Position numbers and translations under genes: made by a program. 49,501 nt of DNA from Chloroflexota bacterium (lineage in GTDB: Bacteria; Chloroflexota; Anaerolineae; Promineifilales; Promineifilaceae), in the NCBI GenBank assembly GCA_029559155.1, contig JAKQCM010000031.1, positions 1-49,501 of the forward strand, read 5' to 3'. The notes beneath the pieces were generated by a model. It was given only the letters and a program-made list of their open reading frames with translations, was not told where the DNA came from and made no database searches. Shown in pieces: positions 14,846 through 24,069 of the stretch; the first letter of the stretch is position 1, and the number at the start of each line of letters is the position of its first letter.

Positions 14846-17425
14846 TCAGGAGGATCGCACGGCCGTGCGCTTTTTCTGCGGCAGCTGCATCGGTAGTTTC
14901 GTGCGACGAACGCCATCAAACTGGTATAGGGCGTTGGCGACGGCGCCGGCCGTAGGAACCAGACCAATCTCGCCAACGCCTTTGGCCCCGTATGGACCGT
15001 AGGGGTCCGGCACTTCTACGCCGATGATTTCCATTTCGGGCATTTCTTTGGCGCGGAGGATGCCCATCTGGCGCAGGCGAGTGGATTTGGGACGGCCGTT
15101 TTCCATCACCAGTTCTTCGCTAATCGCATATCCTAACCCCATGTGCAGCGAGCCTTCCAACTGCCCTTCAAACAAAGTCGGGTTGAAAATCTTGCCGGCG
15201 TCGTGAGCGGCCGTAATCTTCTTCACCTGCCCATCGTCATCCAAAATCACCAACTGCGTGGCATAGCTGTAGGAGTAATGCGTGTACACCTTCTCGACCA
15301 TGGCGCCCGGCTTCGTGGTCCAATCCACCACCCACTCGCCGCGATACGTGTTGCCCACCAAATCGGCCAGCGTATTGGTCTTCAGATCTTCTTTGAGCTG
15401 CTTGCAAGCGTCGATGAGCGCATTACCCACCAACGACGTGGCGCGGGAGGCTGTCGTCATGCCTGCTTCCTGATTGGCGGCCGTGTCGATAACGACCTCA
15501 ATCAGGCGCGGGTCGATGCCGGTTTCCGTGGCTACCACCTGCTGGGCGACAGTGTTCACGCCCTGCCCCATCTCGGTCCAACCGTGATCCACAATCACCC
15601 TATCCGGCGCGGCGATGGTTACCTGGGCCGACGAGGCGTCGGGCATGCCGTTGCCGATGCCTGTGTTTTTCAGGCCGCAGGCCAGCCCGGCGTATTTGGC
15701 AGCGTAAAATTCATCTTTCACAGCCAACAGCGTCGCCCGCGCCCCGGCTCCCGCTTCGATGACCTGGCCGGTGGCCGTCATGTTGCCATCTTGCAGGGCG
15801 TTGTCGTAGCGGAACTGCCAGCGATCGAAGCCACCCTGTTCGCACAAATCGTCGATCAAACTTTCCAGGCCAAAGATGGCCTGATTCACGCCAAAGCCGC
15901 GCATCGCCCCGCAAGGCACGTTGTTGGTGTAGACGGCGATGGCTTCGACATCGGTGACGGGCACATTGTAGGCTCCGGTGGCGTGGCCGGCCGAGCGTTC
16001 CAGCACCTTCATGCCGACGGAGGCATAGGCGCCGGTATCGCCCAGGAATTTCACGCGTACAAAGGTCAGCATTCCGTCGGCGTCGCAGCCGATTTCATAA
16101 TCCATCCAGATGGGATGGCGTTTGGGGTGCATCATGATCGATTCATCACGGGTGAGGCGCACTTTTACCGGCGCGTCGAGCAGATGGGCCATCAGGGCGG
16201 CGTGTCCCTGCACAGTCAAATCTTCCTTGCCGCCAAAGCCGCCGCCATTGGGAACCATGATCACGCGCACTTTTTCGAGCGGCAGGCCCAATAATTTGGC
16301 GATCTGGATGCGGTCATCGTAGACGCCCTGCCCCTGGGACAACATTTCCAGGCCATTGTCGGTGGGGTAAGCGATGGCGGCTTCGGTTTCCATAAAACCG
16401 TGTTCGATCCATTGGGTTTCAAATTCGCTTTGGGCGATGTAGGTGGATTTGGCCCGCGCCTCGTCCACGCTGCCGCGGCTGGTGAAGCTGCGGGATAGTT
16501 TGTTGCCGCTTTCGTGGATGAGCGGCGCGCCGGGTTGCAAAGCTTTGTGCATGTCGATGAGCGGTTCCAACACATCATATTCTACTTTGATGCGTTCGAC
16601 CGCCTGGCGGGCGATTTTTTCTGATTCGGCGACTACGCCGGCGAGGACATCGCCGATGTAGCGCGTGGTTTCGCCAATGGCCACCATCAGCGGCCAATCC
16701 TGGCGAATGAGGCCGATGATGCGGTCGCCGGGGACGTCTACGGCCGTTACCACCCGCACCACACCGGCCATTTTCTCGGCCTCACGGGTGTCGATGGACA
16801 ACACACGGGCACGCGGATGGTCGCTGAAGCGGAGCGCGCCATACAACATACCTTCTAATTTGATATCATCGACATATTTGTGGCGGCCCAGGACAAGGTC
16901 TTGGGCTTTGTATTTGGGGAGGCGGGAACCGACACGGCCGTTTCCATTTGGCGGCGGAATCTCTTCTTCTTTACGAATGGCGGCGGCGGCATACTCCACG
17001 GCGTCGATAATCTTTTTATAGCCGGTGCAGCGGCACAAATGGGGCGTAAGAGCCTTGGCAATTTCTTCGCGGCTGGGCTCCGGGTTTTTGTTGATAAGCG
17101 CATTGGACTGCATGACAATGCCGGGGATGCAAAAGCCGCACTGCACGCCGCCCTTTTCCACAAATGCGTTGGCGTAAACCTTTTGCCGGTATTCGCCCAG
17201 GCCATCGGTGGTGGTTATCTGACCATTTGCAGCCTTTTGCATGGTGGTTACACACGATAAGACTGCCTTGCCGTTCAAATCAACCGCACAGCAGCCGCAC
17301 GCAGCCTGTGGCGCGCAGCCATCCTTTGGTGTGGTGATTCCTTCGTGTTCGCGGAGATAAGTGAGGAGCGGCAGTTCGGGGTCTCCCTCGTAGACCCGAA
17401 GCTGTCCATTAAGCCAAAATTCCAT
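14846..17425 (-). CDS. Fused Fe-S/molybdopterin hydroxylase, xanthine dehydrogenase type
   Basis: One 859-residue chain joins a 2Fe-2S subunit and a molybdopterin-binding subunit. The ferredoxin-like cluster uses Cys37, Cys43, Cys46 and Cys58 (GCAPQAACGCC). The second cluster uses QCGFC and CRC in HLCRCTGY. The aldehyde oxidase/xanthine dehydrogenase domain starts near residue 165 and contains GGGFGGKED and the C-terminal PYGAKGVGEIGL. This order and length match the family annotated as selenium-dependent xanthine dehydrogenase-like or XdhD. The FAD subunit is not in the window. The ribosome site GGAGG precedes the ATG. It is divergent from a nucleoside ABC importer, which supports purine or nucleobase hydroxylation, though the substrate is inferred. 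Confidence 0.88.
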   Translation of the reverse strand: MEFWLNGQLRVYEGDPELPLLTYLREHEGITTPKDGCAPQAACGCCAVDLNGKAVLSCVTTMQKAANGQITTTDGLGEYRQKVYANAFVEKGGVQCGFCIPGIVMQSNALINKNPEPSREEIAKALTPHLCRCTGYKKIIDAVEYAAAAIRKEEEIPPPNGNGRVGSRLPKYKAQDLVLGRHKYVDDIKLEGMLYGALRFSDHPRARVLSIDTREAEKMAGVVRVVTAVDVPGDRIIGLIRQDWPLMVAIGETTRYIGDVLAGVVAESEKIARQAVERIKVEYDVLEPLIDMHKALQPGAPLIHESGNKLSRSFTSRGSVDEARAKSTYIAQSEFETQWIEHGFMETEAAIAYPTDNGLEMLSQGQGVYDDRIQIAKLLGLPLEKVRVIMVPNGGGFGGKEDLTVQGHAALMAHLLDAPVKVRLTRDESIMMHPKRHPIWMDYEIGCDADGMLTFVRVKFLGDTGAYASVGMKVLERSAGHATGAYNVPVTDVEAIAVYTNNVPCGAMRGFGVNQAIFGLESLIDDLCEQGGFDRWQFRYDNALQDGNMTATGQVIEAGAGARATLLAVKDEFYAAKYAGLACGLKNTGIGNGMPDASSAQVTIAAPDRVIVDHGWTEMGQGVNTVAQQVVATETGIDPRLIEVVIDTAANQEAGMTTASRATSLVGNALIDACKQLKEDLKTNTLADLVGNTYRGEWVVDWTTKPGAMVEKVYTHYSYSYATQLVILDDDGQVKKITAAHDAGKIFNPTLFEGQLEGSLHMGLGYAISEELVMENGRPKSTRLRQMGILRAKEMPEMEIIGVEVPDPYGPYGAKGVGEIGLVPTAGAVANALYQFDGVRRTKLPMQLPQKKRTAVRSS

Positions 17426-17727
17426 GCGATTCCTCCATTGACGTCAATTTCCCCAGGTAAGAGCTGGCAGCCGAATGGCACGGGGAGTGTTAACAATCAG
17501 GTGGGTTTGGTTGATTGTTCCATTCGTCTCGCCAAGTACGCCAGCCAAAACAAGTCCACAAATTCCGGCGTGACTATCAATAGCGGATATGGAACTGCTT
17601 GCTACCGCACGGACGGCGAAGCAGTTTTTTTGAGGTTCGGTGGTCAATGTACGACCAATTCGTCTATGATAACATAAGGCACGGATGGTGGTAGAGGGAA
17701 ACGGCCGTTTGATAGTAAATAGCACAT

Positions 17728-17750
17728 ATGTCACATTCGATTTATGACAT
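17728..17750. promoter_or_regulatory. Candidate operator ATGTCA-N11-TGACAT
   Basis: A perfect 6-bp inverted repeat with 11 bp between half-sites, centred in the AT-rich part of the divergent gap. The geometry fits a dimeric regulator, such as a GntR or LysR type, that could control both directions. No regulator gene is adjacent. Confidence 0.4.
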
Positions 17751-17904
17751 TCTACATAACGGCAGCTTATCAATCTTAAAGTATATTTACAATTGCTTGT
17801 TATCTGTTTTTCCAGATAATACAACAAAACCGAAAAGCGAGTATATTCAAAAGTCTTAAACAGATGAGACACCACCTCCTTTTCACCTTATCAAACGGAT
17901 CGTA

Positions 17905-17933
17905 GGTAAACACCGGCGCTCGCCGGCGTTACC
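17905..17933. promoter_or_regulatory. GC-rich hairpin before the importer operon
   Basis: GGTAA and TTACC form the base and CCGGCG/CGCCGG the inner stem. The hairpin ends 15 nt before the GTG start, close to the CGAGG ribosome site, so it could affect translation. Confidence 0.5.
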
Positions 17934-17948
17934 CCCACGAGGCATTGC

Positions 17949-19187
17949 GTGCAGAAATCAAAGTTGAACCGACAATTCTTTGATCGACTTATTGATACAC
18001 TCATGCCTGTTTTTGCCGTACTGGCGGCTTTTGCCGTTGGCGCAGTTATTTTACTCCTGCAAGGTGTCAACCCCCTCGAGGCCTATCAATCAATGATTGT
18101 CGGCGCGTTTGGCAGCAAAAATGGTCTGTCTGACACGCTGGTAAAAGCCACACCACTCCTTTTAGTGGGTCTCGGCATTGCCATTGCTTTCCGCGGCGGC
18201 GTTATTAACATCGGCGCGGAAGGGCAAATCATCATGGGTTCCCTTTTCACCACCTGGGTAGGACTACAGTTAGGCAATCAGGTCTCGGGCGTCATCGTGA
18301 TTATCCTTGGTTTGCTGGCCGGCACATTCATGGGCGGCGTCTGGGGAGCAATTCCCGGTTATTTGAAAGCGCAGCTAGGGGTGAACGAAATCCTTAGCAC
18401 CATCATGCTCAATCAGATCGCCATTCAGATTGGGTATTACCTGCTGCGCGGTCCGATGATGGACCCGGCAGAGATCGCCGCCGGAACCAACATCCCCCAC
18501 TCCGCCCGTCTCATCAAAGACATCGACATGCCCCGCTTCACAGACATTGCGCGATCGCTGGGATTCACGCAGTCGGCCAAAGATTTAAACCTGCAAGGGT
18601 TTTTAGGTGAAGTGTACGGCGTGCTGACGGAGCCGACGCGGCTGCACAGCGGTTTTATTTTTGCCATCATTATGGCGATTGTGGTGTACATATTTCTCTG
18701 GCGTACAACAATTGGCTATCGGATCCGCGCCGTGGGGTTAAATCGCCACGCATCGCGTTATGCCGGGATGAATGTAAAACGCACGATGGTGCTCTCGATG
18801 ACATTGAGCGGCGCATTTGCCGGCTTGGCTGGCGCTGTGGAAATTTTAGGGCTGCACCACCGGATGTTTGAGCCTACGGCCGTTTCCGCCGGTTATGGCT
18901 TCTCTGGCATTGTGGCCGCGCTATTTGGCAAATTGCACCCACTGGGCATCATCCCATCGTCGATCTTGTTTGGCGGCCTGCTGGTTGGCGGCGATAAGAT
19001 GCAGCGAGCCATGCAGGTGCCACAAGTGCTCATCACTGCAATTCTTGGGCTGGTAGTGCTCTTTGTGGTCAGCACCGATTACGTCGTACGCAGGCGGCAA
19101 AACCGGCGGGTTGATACCAATTTGCGCGGCGAACAACCTGTGGAAGAAACGGCCGTGTCCGCCACCGCCCCGGAGGTCACCCCATGA
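17949..19187 (+). CDS. Nucleoside-type ABC transporter permease (NupP-like)
   Basis: This inner-membrane permease has 412 residues in the BPD_transp_2 family, forming half of the pore of BMP-dependent nucleoside importers. There are about nine to ten hydrophobic helices. The family motif ITIGAEGQ appears as GGVINIGAEGQIIMGSLFTTWVG, followed by NEILSTIMLNQIA. The C-terminal tail is polar and contains an ETAV insertion from an ACGGCCGT octamer. GTG 17949 has CGAGG upstream; an in-frame ATG at 18003 would cut the first helix. The next permease gene overlaps the stop by 4 nt. Nucleoside or purine specificity is inferred from its likeness to Nup/Yuf systems. Confidence 0.88.
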   Translation: MQKSKLNRQFFDRLIDTLMPVFAVLAAFAVGAVILLLQGVNPLEAYQSMIVGAFGSKNGLSDTLVKATPLLLVGLGIAIAFRGGVINIGAEGQIIMGSLFTTWVGLQLGNQVSGVIVIILGLLAGTFMGGVWGAIPGYLKAQLGVNEILSTIMLNQIAIQIGYYLLRGPMMDPAEIAAGTNIPHSARLIKDIDMPRFTDIARSLGFTQSAKDLNLQGFLGEVYGVLTEPTRLHSGFIFAIIMAIVVYIFLWRTTIGYRIRAVGLNRHASRYAGMNVKRTMVLSMTLSGAFAGLAGAVEILGLHHRMFEPTAVSAGYGFSGIVAALFGKLHPLGIIPSSILFGGLLVGGDKMQRAMQVPQVLITAILGLVVLFVVSTDYVVRRRQNRRVDTNLRGEQPVEETAVSATAPEVTP

Positions 19188-20134
19188 GCGAAAACCTCAC
19201 TTTGTTAGCCATCGTCCTGGGCATTCTGCATTCCGGCATCCGGCTGGCGACTCCCTATCTCTACGCAGCCATCGGCGAAACCTTCGCCCAGCGCTCCGGC
19301 GTCCTCAACCTGGGTGTGGAAGGCATCATGCTCATGGGCGCATTTTTTGGTTTTTACGCCACCTTCCAAACCGGCAATCCCTGGATAGGTCTGGTCGCCG
19401 CCGCCCTCACCGGCAGTTTAATGGGCCTGCTCATGGCCGTAGTCAGCATCACCTTCCAGGCTGAGCAAGGGATTAGCGGCATCGGCCTCTACATGTTTGG
19501 TTTGGGGATTTCCAGCCTGCTCTTCAAAACGATGTTAGGCACAGTCGAAGGGGTACAGGGATTCCGCGAACTGCAATTTTGCCTCACCAGCAGCTTTTGT
19601 CTGGCCGACATCCCGGTTTTAGGTGACGTGTTTTTCAGCCACAGCCTGCTTACCTACGGCGCGTACGCCCTCGTTCCCATCGCCACATACGTCCTCAACA
19701 AAACCACCTGGGGGCTGAAGGTGCGTTCTGTCGGCCAAAACCCGGAGGCCGCCGACTCCCTGGGCGTCAGCGTCTCAAGCATTCGCTATGCTTCCGTCAT
19801 CCTGGGCGCGTCTCTGGCCGGTATTGCCGGCGCATCGCTATCCATCTCCCTGCTGAACATTTTTCAAGAAAACATGACCAACGGTATTGGATTTATCGCC
19901 GTAGCCCTGGTGTATTTTGGCAGTTGGACGCCTCTGGGCGTGATGCTTGGCGCGCTGCTGTTCAGTTCCATCAACGCCTTGCAATTATGGGTGCAAGTGC
20001 TGAATTTACCCATCCCCTCCGACGTCGCCGTGATGCTGCCGTACTTGCTCACCATCATCGCGCTGGCCATTCCCTTCCGGCGCTCCCTGCAACCGGCTGC
20101 GCTTACCAAGCCGTTCTCGCGCGGCGAAAATTAG
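19184..20134 (+). CDS. Nucleoside-type ABC transporter permease (NupQ-like)
   Basis: This is the second permease of the importer, 316 residues with about eight to nine hydrophobic helices. It has the typical start ATPYLYAAIGETFAQRSGVLNLGVEGIMLMGAF and the EAA-like loop GLKVRSVGQNPEAADSLGVSV. The ATGA overlap with the preceding gene indicates translational coupling and a 1:1 permease pair. A palindromic element separates it from the binding-protein gene, so the lipoprotein may also be expressed on its own. Confidence 0.9.
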   Translation: MSENLTLLAIVLGILHSGIRLATPYLYAAIGETFAQRSGVLNLGVEGIMLMGAFFGFYATFQTGNPWIGLVAAALTGSLMGLLMAVVSITFQAEQGISGIGLYMFGLGISSLLFKTMLGTVEGVQGFRELQFCLTSSFCLADIPVLGDVFFSHSLLTYGAYALVPIATYVLNKTTWGLKVRSVGQNPEAADSLGVSVSSIRYASVILGASLAGIAGASLSISLLNIFQENMTNGIGFIAVALVYFGSWTPLGVMLGALLFSSINALQLWVQVLNLPIPSDVAVMLPYLLTIIALAIPFRRSLQPAALTKPFSRGEN

Positions 20135-20140
20135 ATGCTC

Positions 20141-20240
20141 ATGTTACGCAATGGCTCTGGAAGAAACCCCACGGGTTTTACTCAATCAGGATCGTTTTCC
20201 AGAAGGCAAATCAACCCCTAGGGTTTTGGGCGCGTAACAT
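20141..20240. repeat. Palindromic element with GTTACGC ends
   Basis: The ends ATGTTACGC and GCGTAACAT are inverted. The interior has ACCCCACGGGTTTTACTC and AACCCCTAGGGTTTTGG, relatives of the CCCCAAGGG family. The element lies inside the importer operon, before the lipoprotein gene. Confidence 0.65.
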
Positions 20241-20338
20241 CAATTAGTTAGTAACCAGTTGATGGTTGCCGACAAATGGATTGCCCCAACACAAATCATC
20301 AACTGCTACCTATATATTTTGACAGAATGGAGAAGAAA

Positions 20339-22429
20339 ATGAACAAAAAATTGTGGTTATTATTGATGACGCTTGTGCTAGCTCTGGCTCTGGCAGCATG
20401 TGGGGGTACAGCCTCCGAAACGGCCGTACCCGAAGTCGCGCCCACCGAGGCAGCCGCAGCACCCACCGAAGCCCCGGCAGCCGCGCCCACGGAAGAAGCA
20501 GTCTCCGACGTTTCCGCTGAGGCCGACACCTCCGGCATCGAAGCCATTCGTATCGCCATCGTCATGCCCAGCACGGTCACATACCTCGCCTGGAGCCAAT
20601 CGATCTACGATGCCCTGGTGCGTATCCAAGAACAGGCCGGCGGCCCGGATGTGGTGGAAATCGCCTACACGGAAAACATGTTCAATGTGACCGACGCCGC
20701 ATCGGCCATCCGCGATTATGCGGACAATGGCTACAACCTGGTCATTGCTCACGGCACGCAGTATGGAACCTCGCTGTTCGAAATTGCCCCCGATTTTCCG
20801 GAAACCAGCTTTGCCTGGGGCACGGCCGTTGATTATGGCGCAGACCTCGGCCTGACCAACGTCTTCGCCTACGAAGCCCGCGCTGAAGAAGGCGGCTTTG
20901 TGAACGGCGTCTTGGCCGCCAACCTGAGCAAAACCGGAATTCTCGGTGTGGTTGGCCCGGTGGAAGCCGGCGACGCCAAACTGTACATCGACGGCTTCGT
21001 CGCTGGCGCCAAATCCGCCAATCCCGACATTCAGGTCAACGTCTCCTACACCGGTTCCTTTGGCGACACCGCGCTGGCCGCTGAAGCCGCCAACACCCAC
21101 ATCGCCGCCGGCGCCGACGTGCTGACCGGTTCAGCGCAGCAGGTAGTAGGCGCGATTGGCGTGGCCAAAGAACAAGGCGTCTTGTGGATGGGCACCCAAT
21201 CTGACCAAAGCTCGCTGGCCCCAGACATCGTGGTCGCCTCGCAGCTTTATGATTGGGACGGCATCCTGACGGACATGATCAAGCGAAATCAGGCCGGGGA
21301 ATATGGCGGCGTAGCCTATGCCCTGACGCTGGCCAACGGCGGTCTGGTCATGAAATTCGCGGATGGTTTGGATGCAACGGCCGTGGCCGCTGCCAATGAA
21401 GCCTCTGCCCAAATCGTTGCCGGCTCTCTGGACGCCATGGCAGCAGCCGAAGCTGCTATGCCCGCCGAAGAACCCGCCGCGGAAGAGGCCGACATGATGG
21501 AATACCCGGAAATCGAACCGGTGCGCATCGCTCTGGTCATGCCTTCCACGACAACAGACCTGGCCTGGAGCCAATCCATTTATGACTCCCTGGTTCAACT
21601 GCAAGAGCACTACGGCGCAGACGTGATCGAAATTGCCTACACCGAAAACATGTTCAACGTGACCGACGCGGCCGCAGCCATACGCGACTACGCCGACAGC
21701 GGTTACAACCTGATCCTGGCCCACGGCGCGCAGTACGGCACCTCGCTCTTCGAGATTGCCCCCGACTTCCCGGAAACCAGCTTTGCCTGGGGCACCACCA
21801 CCAACTTCGGCGCAGATGAGGGCGTGACCAACGTCTTTGCCTATGATCCGCGCCTGGAGCAAGGCGGCTATGTGCTGGGTGTTTTGGCGGCCAATATCAC
21901 CGAATCGGGCATCATCGGCCTGGTTGGCCCGGTGGACGCAGGCGACGCCAAACTGCATGTGGATGGTTTTGTGGCCGGCGTACGAGACACCAACCCCGAC
22001 GCGCAGGTCAACGTTTCCTTCACCGGCTCGTTTGGCGATACTGCCCTGGCCGCTGAAGCCGCCAATACCCAAATCGCCGCCGGCGCCGACGTGCTGACCG
22101 GTTCGGCGCAGCAGGTGGTGGGCGCTATTGGCGTAGCCAAAGAAGCCGGCGTCCCCTGGATGGGCGTGCAAGCCGACCAATCTCCATTAGCTCCCGAGAT
22201 CGTTGTGGCAACCGTTTTGTATGACTGGCGGGCAACTCTGTTGGCCATGATTCAGGCCAATCAGGCGGGTGAATATGGCGGCAAAGTATTCCAACTGACC
22301 CTGGAAAACGGCGGCCAGACGATGATTTACGCCGACAGCCTGCCTGCCGACGCGGTAGCCGCAGCCCAGGCAGCGGAAGCCGGTATAATCGACGGCAGCA
22401 TTGAAATCGTTCCTGAACCGAGAAATTAA
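20339..22429 (+). CDS. BMP-family nucleoside-binding lipoprotein with duplicated domain
   Basis: This is the substrate-binding lipoprotein of the ABC importer, 696 residues, about twice the usual 330-370. The signal peptide ends in lipobox LAAC (Cys21), followed by an Ala/Pro/Thr/Glu spacer. BMP domain 1 covers about 68-365 and domain 2 about 391-690. They are nearly the same over long stretches: both contain AYTENMFNVTDAA, QYGTSLFEIAPDFPETSFAW, FGDTALAAEAANT and GADVLTGSAQQVVGAIGVAKE. This points to a recent tandem in-frame duplication. ATG 20339 has GGAGA 8 nt upstream. Two binding lobes per lipoprotein could raise capture or allow two ligands. Confidence 0.9.
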   Translation: MNKKLWLLLMTLVLALALAACGGTASETAVPEVAPTEAAAAPTEAPAAAPTEEAVSDVSAEADTSGIEAIRIAIVMPSTVTYLAWSQSIYDALVRIQEQAGGPDVVEIAYTENMFNVTDAASAIRDYADNGYNLVIAHGTQYGTSLFEIAPDFPETSFAWGTAVDYGADLGLTNVFAYEARAEEGGFVNGVLAANLSKTGILGVVGPVEAGDAKLYIDGFVAGAKSANPDIQVNVSYTGSFGDTALAAEAANTHIAAGADVLTGSAQQVVGAIGVAKEQGVLWMGTQSDQSSLAPDIVVASQLYDWDGILTDMIKRNQAGEYGGVAYALTLANGGLVMKFADGLDATAVAAANEASAQIVAGSLDAMAAAEAAMPAEEPAAEEADMMEYPEIEPVRIALVMPSTTTDLAWSQSIYDSLVQLQEHYGADVIEIAYTENMFNVTDAAAAIRDYADSGYNLILAHGAQYGTSLFEIAPDFPETSFAWGTTTNFGADEGVTNVFAYDPRLEQGGYVLGVLAANITESGIIGLVGPVDAGDAKLHVDGFVAGVRDTNPDAQVNVSFTGSFGDTALAAEAANTQIAAGADVLTGSAQQVVGAIGVAKEAGVPWMGVQADQSPLAPEIVVATVLYDWRATLLAMIQANQAGEYGGKVFQLTLENGGQTMIYADSLPADAVAAAQAAEAGIIDGSIEIVPEPRN

Positions 22430-22500
22430 ATTCTGATGCGTGATGGGTGATGCGTAACGTTCCCGCGCATCACCCATCACGAACAACAAGTCTTTGACCT

Positions 22501-24063
22501 ATGGATAACCATTCAAACCTTCTTCCATCTGGATTACCACGGATTGAATCGCTGGAGATGCGGGGCATTGTAAAAAAATTCCCCGGTGTGCTGGCTAATG
22601 ACCACGTAGATTTTGACGTGAAAGCGGGCGAGATCCACGCCTTGCTGGGTGAAAACGGCGCGGGCAAAAGCACCCTGATGAAAATCTTGTATGGTATGTA
22701 TCAGCCGGAAGAAGGGGAGATTTTGCTGAACGGCCGTCCCATCACCATCCATTCCCCCACCGACTCCATCAATCATGGCATCGGGATGATCCATCAGCAT
22801 TTTATGCTGGTAGACAATGTGACTGTCGCCGAAAATGTCGCTCTTGGGTTGAAATCTACGCGCGGCTTGCGGTTGGACCTGGATGTGGTGTCGGCGCGCA
22901 TCCGCGAACTGGCGGAGAAGTACGGTTTGCAGGTCAACCCGCAAGCTGTCATTTCTAAGCTGGCCGTAGGCGAGCGGCAGCGGGTGGAAATTGTGAAGGC
23001 GTTGTATCGTGGGGCGGCGCTGCTGGTGTTGGATGAGCCAACGGCCGTTCTCACCCCGCAAGAAGTGGACGACCTGTTTGTCATCTTCCGCCAAATGGCC
23101 GCCGACGGCCATGCGCTGATCTTCATCTCGCATAAGCTGAACGAAATTTTTGCCCTGACCGACCGCGTGAGCGTTCTGCGTGACGGCAAAATGATCGGCA
23201 CGGTGAACACGGCCGATGTGACCAAAGCCGACCTGGCAAACATGATGGTCGGGCGCGAAGTGTTGTTAACGCGCCATCGCCCGCCGGTCACGGTCGGCGA
23301 CGCCCGCCTGATAGTCACACATGTCAATGCACTCAATGATGATGGCAAGCCGGTGCTCAAGAACGTGAGTTTCGAGATAAAAAGCGGCGAGATTTTAGGC
23401 GTGGCGGGGGTGTCGGGCAATGGGCAACGGCCGTTAGCTGAAGCCATCGCCGGTTTACAAGCTGTGGCCGATGGCCAGATTTTGCTGGAAGGCCACGACG
23501 TAACCAATTTTACCCCGGCGCAAATGTTCACCGTTGGCCTTTCTTACATCCCCGAAGAGCGGATGCACGATGGCTGCATCAAGGATTTCTCCGTGGAGGA
23601 GAATGCCATTTTGCAGGATTATGTGAAACGGCCGTACTCCAATTGGATTTTCCTGGCCTTCAAACAAATCGCCGACCATGCCCAACATCTGATCAAATCG
23701 TTCAACGTGAAAACGCCCAGCCGGGACACGCTCATCAAAAACCTGTCCGGCGGCAACATCCAGAAATTGATTTTGGCGCGGGAACTGGCGCGGGAACCGC
23801 GTGTGCTCATTGCCGCCCAGCCGACGCGCGGCGTCGATATTGGCGCGACCGAATACATCCATAACCAGCTTTTACGCCAGCGCGCCGAAGGGCTGGCCAC
23901 GCTGCTCATTTCCGAAGACCTGGATGAAGTAAAGGCGCTGTCTGATCGCATTATGGTGCTGTTTGGCGGCGAGGTGATGGGCATTGTTAAAAGTGAAGAA
24001 GTGACGGTGGAGCAGTTGGGCCTGATGATGGCCGGCGAGCGAGCCGAACACGTGTTTGCCTGA
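22501..24063 (+). CDS. Double-ATPase subunit of nucleoside ABC importer (NupO-like)
   Basis: One 520-residue chain carries two ATP-binding cassettes, as in sugar and nucleoside importers. The first has Walker A GENGAGKST (50-58), signature LAVGERQRVEI and Walker B LLVLDEPTAVL. The second has the usual degenerate P-loop GVSGNGQRP, signature LSGGNIQKL and the VLIAAQPTRGVDIGA segment. It closes the importer operon. No Shine-Dalgarno sequence is obvious before ATG 22501, and an internal Met20 is possible but would leave the usual N-terminus short. The gene is convergent with the next one over a repeat hairpin. Confidence 0.93.
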   Translation: MDNHSNLLPSGLPRIESLEMRGIVKKFPGVLANDHVDFDVKAGEIHALLGENGAGKSTLMKILYGMYQPEEGEILLNGRPITIHSPTDSINHGIGMIHQHFMLVDNVTVAENVALGLKSTRGLRLDLDVVSARIRELAEKYGLQVNPQAVISKLAVGERQRVEIVKALYRGAALLVLDEPTAVLTPQEVDDLFVIFRQMAADGHALIFISHKLNEIFALTDRVSVLRDGKMIGTVNTADVTKADLANMMVGREVLLTRHRPPVTVGDARLIVTHVNALNDDGKPVLKNVSFEIKSGEILGVAGVSGNGQRPLAEAIAGLQAVADGQILLEGHDVTNFTPAQMFTVGLSYIPEERMHDGCIKDFSVEENAILQDYVKRPYSNWIFLAFKQIADHAQHLIKSFNVKTPSRDTLIKNLSGGNIQKLILARELAREPRVLIAAQPTRGVDIGATEYIHNQLLRQRAEGLATLLISEDLDEVKALSDRIMVLFGGEVMGIVKSEEVTVEQLGLMMAGERAEHVFA

Positions 24064-24069
24064 TGGGGC

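Larger units (their letters stand above)
17426..17948. promoter_or_regulatory. Divergent control region of the purine-type cluster
   Basis: This 523-bp gap lies between the divergent hydroxylase and importer genes. Its middle part (about 17690-17870) is much more AT-rich than the surroundings. It contains an operator-like inverted repeat, a TTATCTG/CAGATAA hairpin near 17800-17820 and a GC-rich hairpin next to the importer start. I found no purine riboswitch-like core and no supported gene. Confidence 0.6.

Noticed and set aside
15143-16294. 383-codon frame antisense to the Mo-hydroxylase gene
   Set aside because: A shadow of a GC-rich gene with a clear conserved product on the other strand.
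17444-17875. 143-codon minus-strand frame in the divergent gap
   Set aside because: Composition unlike a protein; a GGAGG lies too close to its GTG, and it overlaps the operator and hairpin region.
17426-17948. Purine riboswitch before the importer
   Set aside because: No recognisable three-way junction core; only simple hairpins and an AT-rich stretch.
21131-22180. Long antisense frame over the BMP lipoprotein gene
   Set aside because: It follows the duplicated domain on the opposite strand and shows no own family pattern or start signal.
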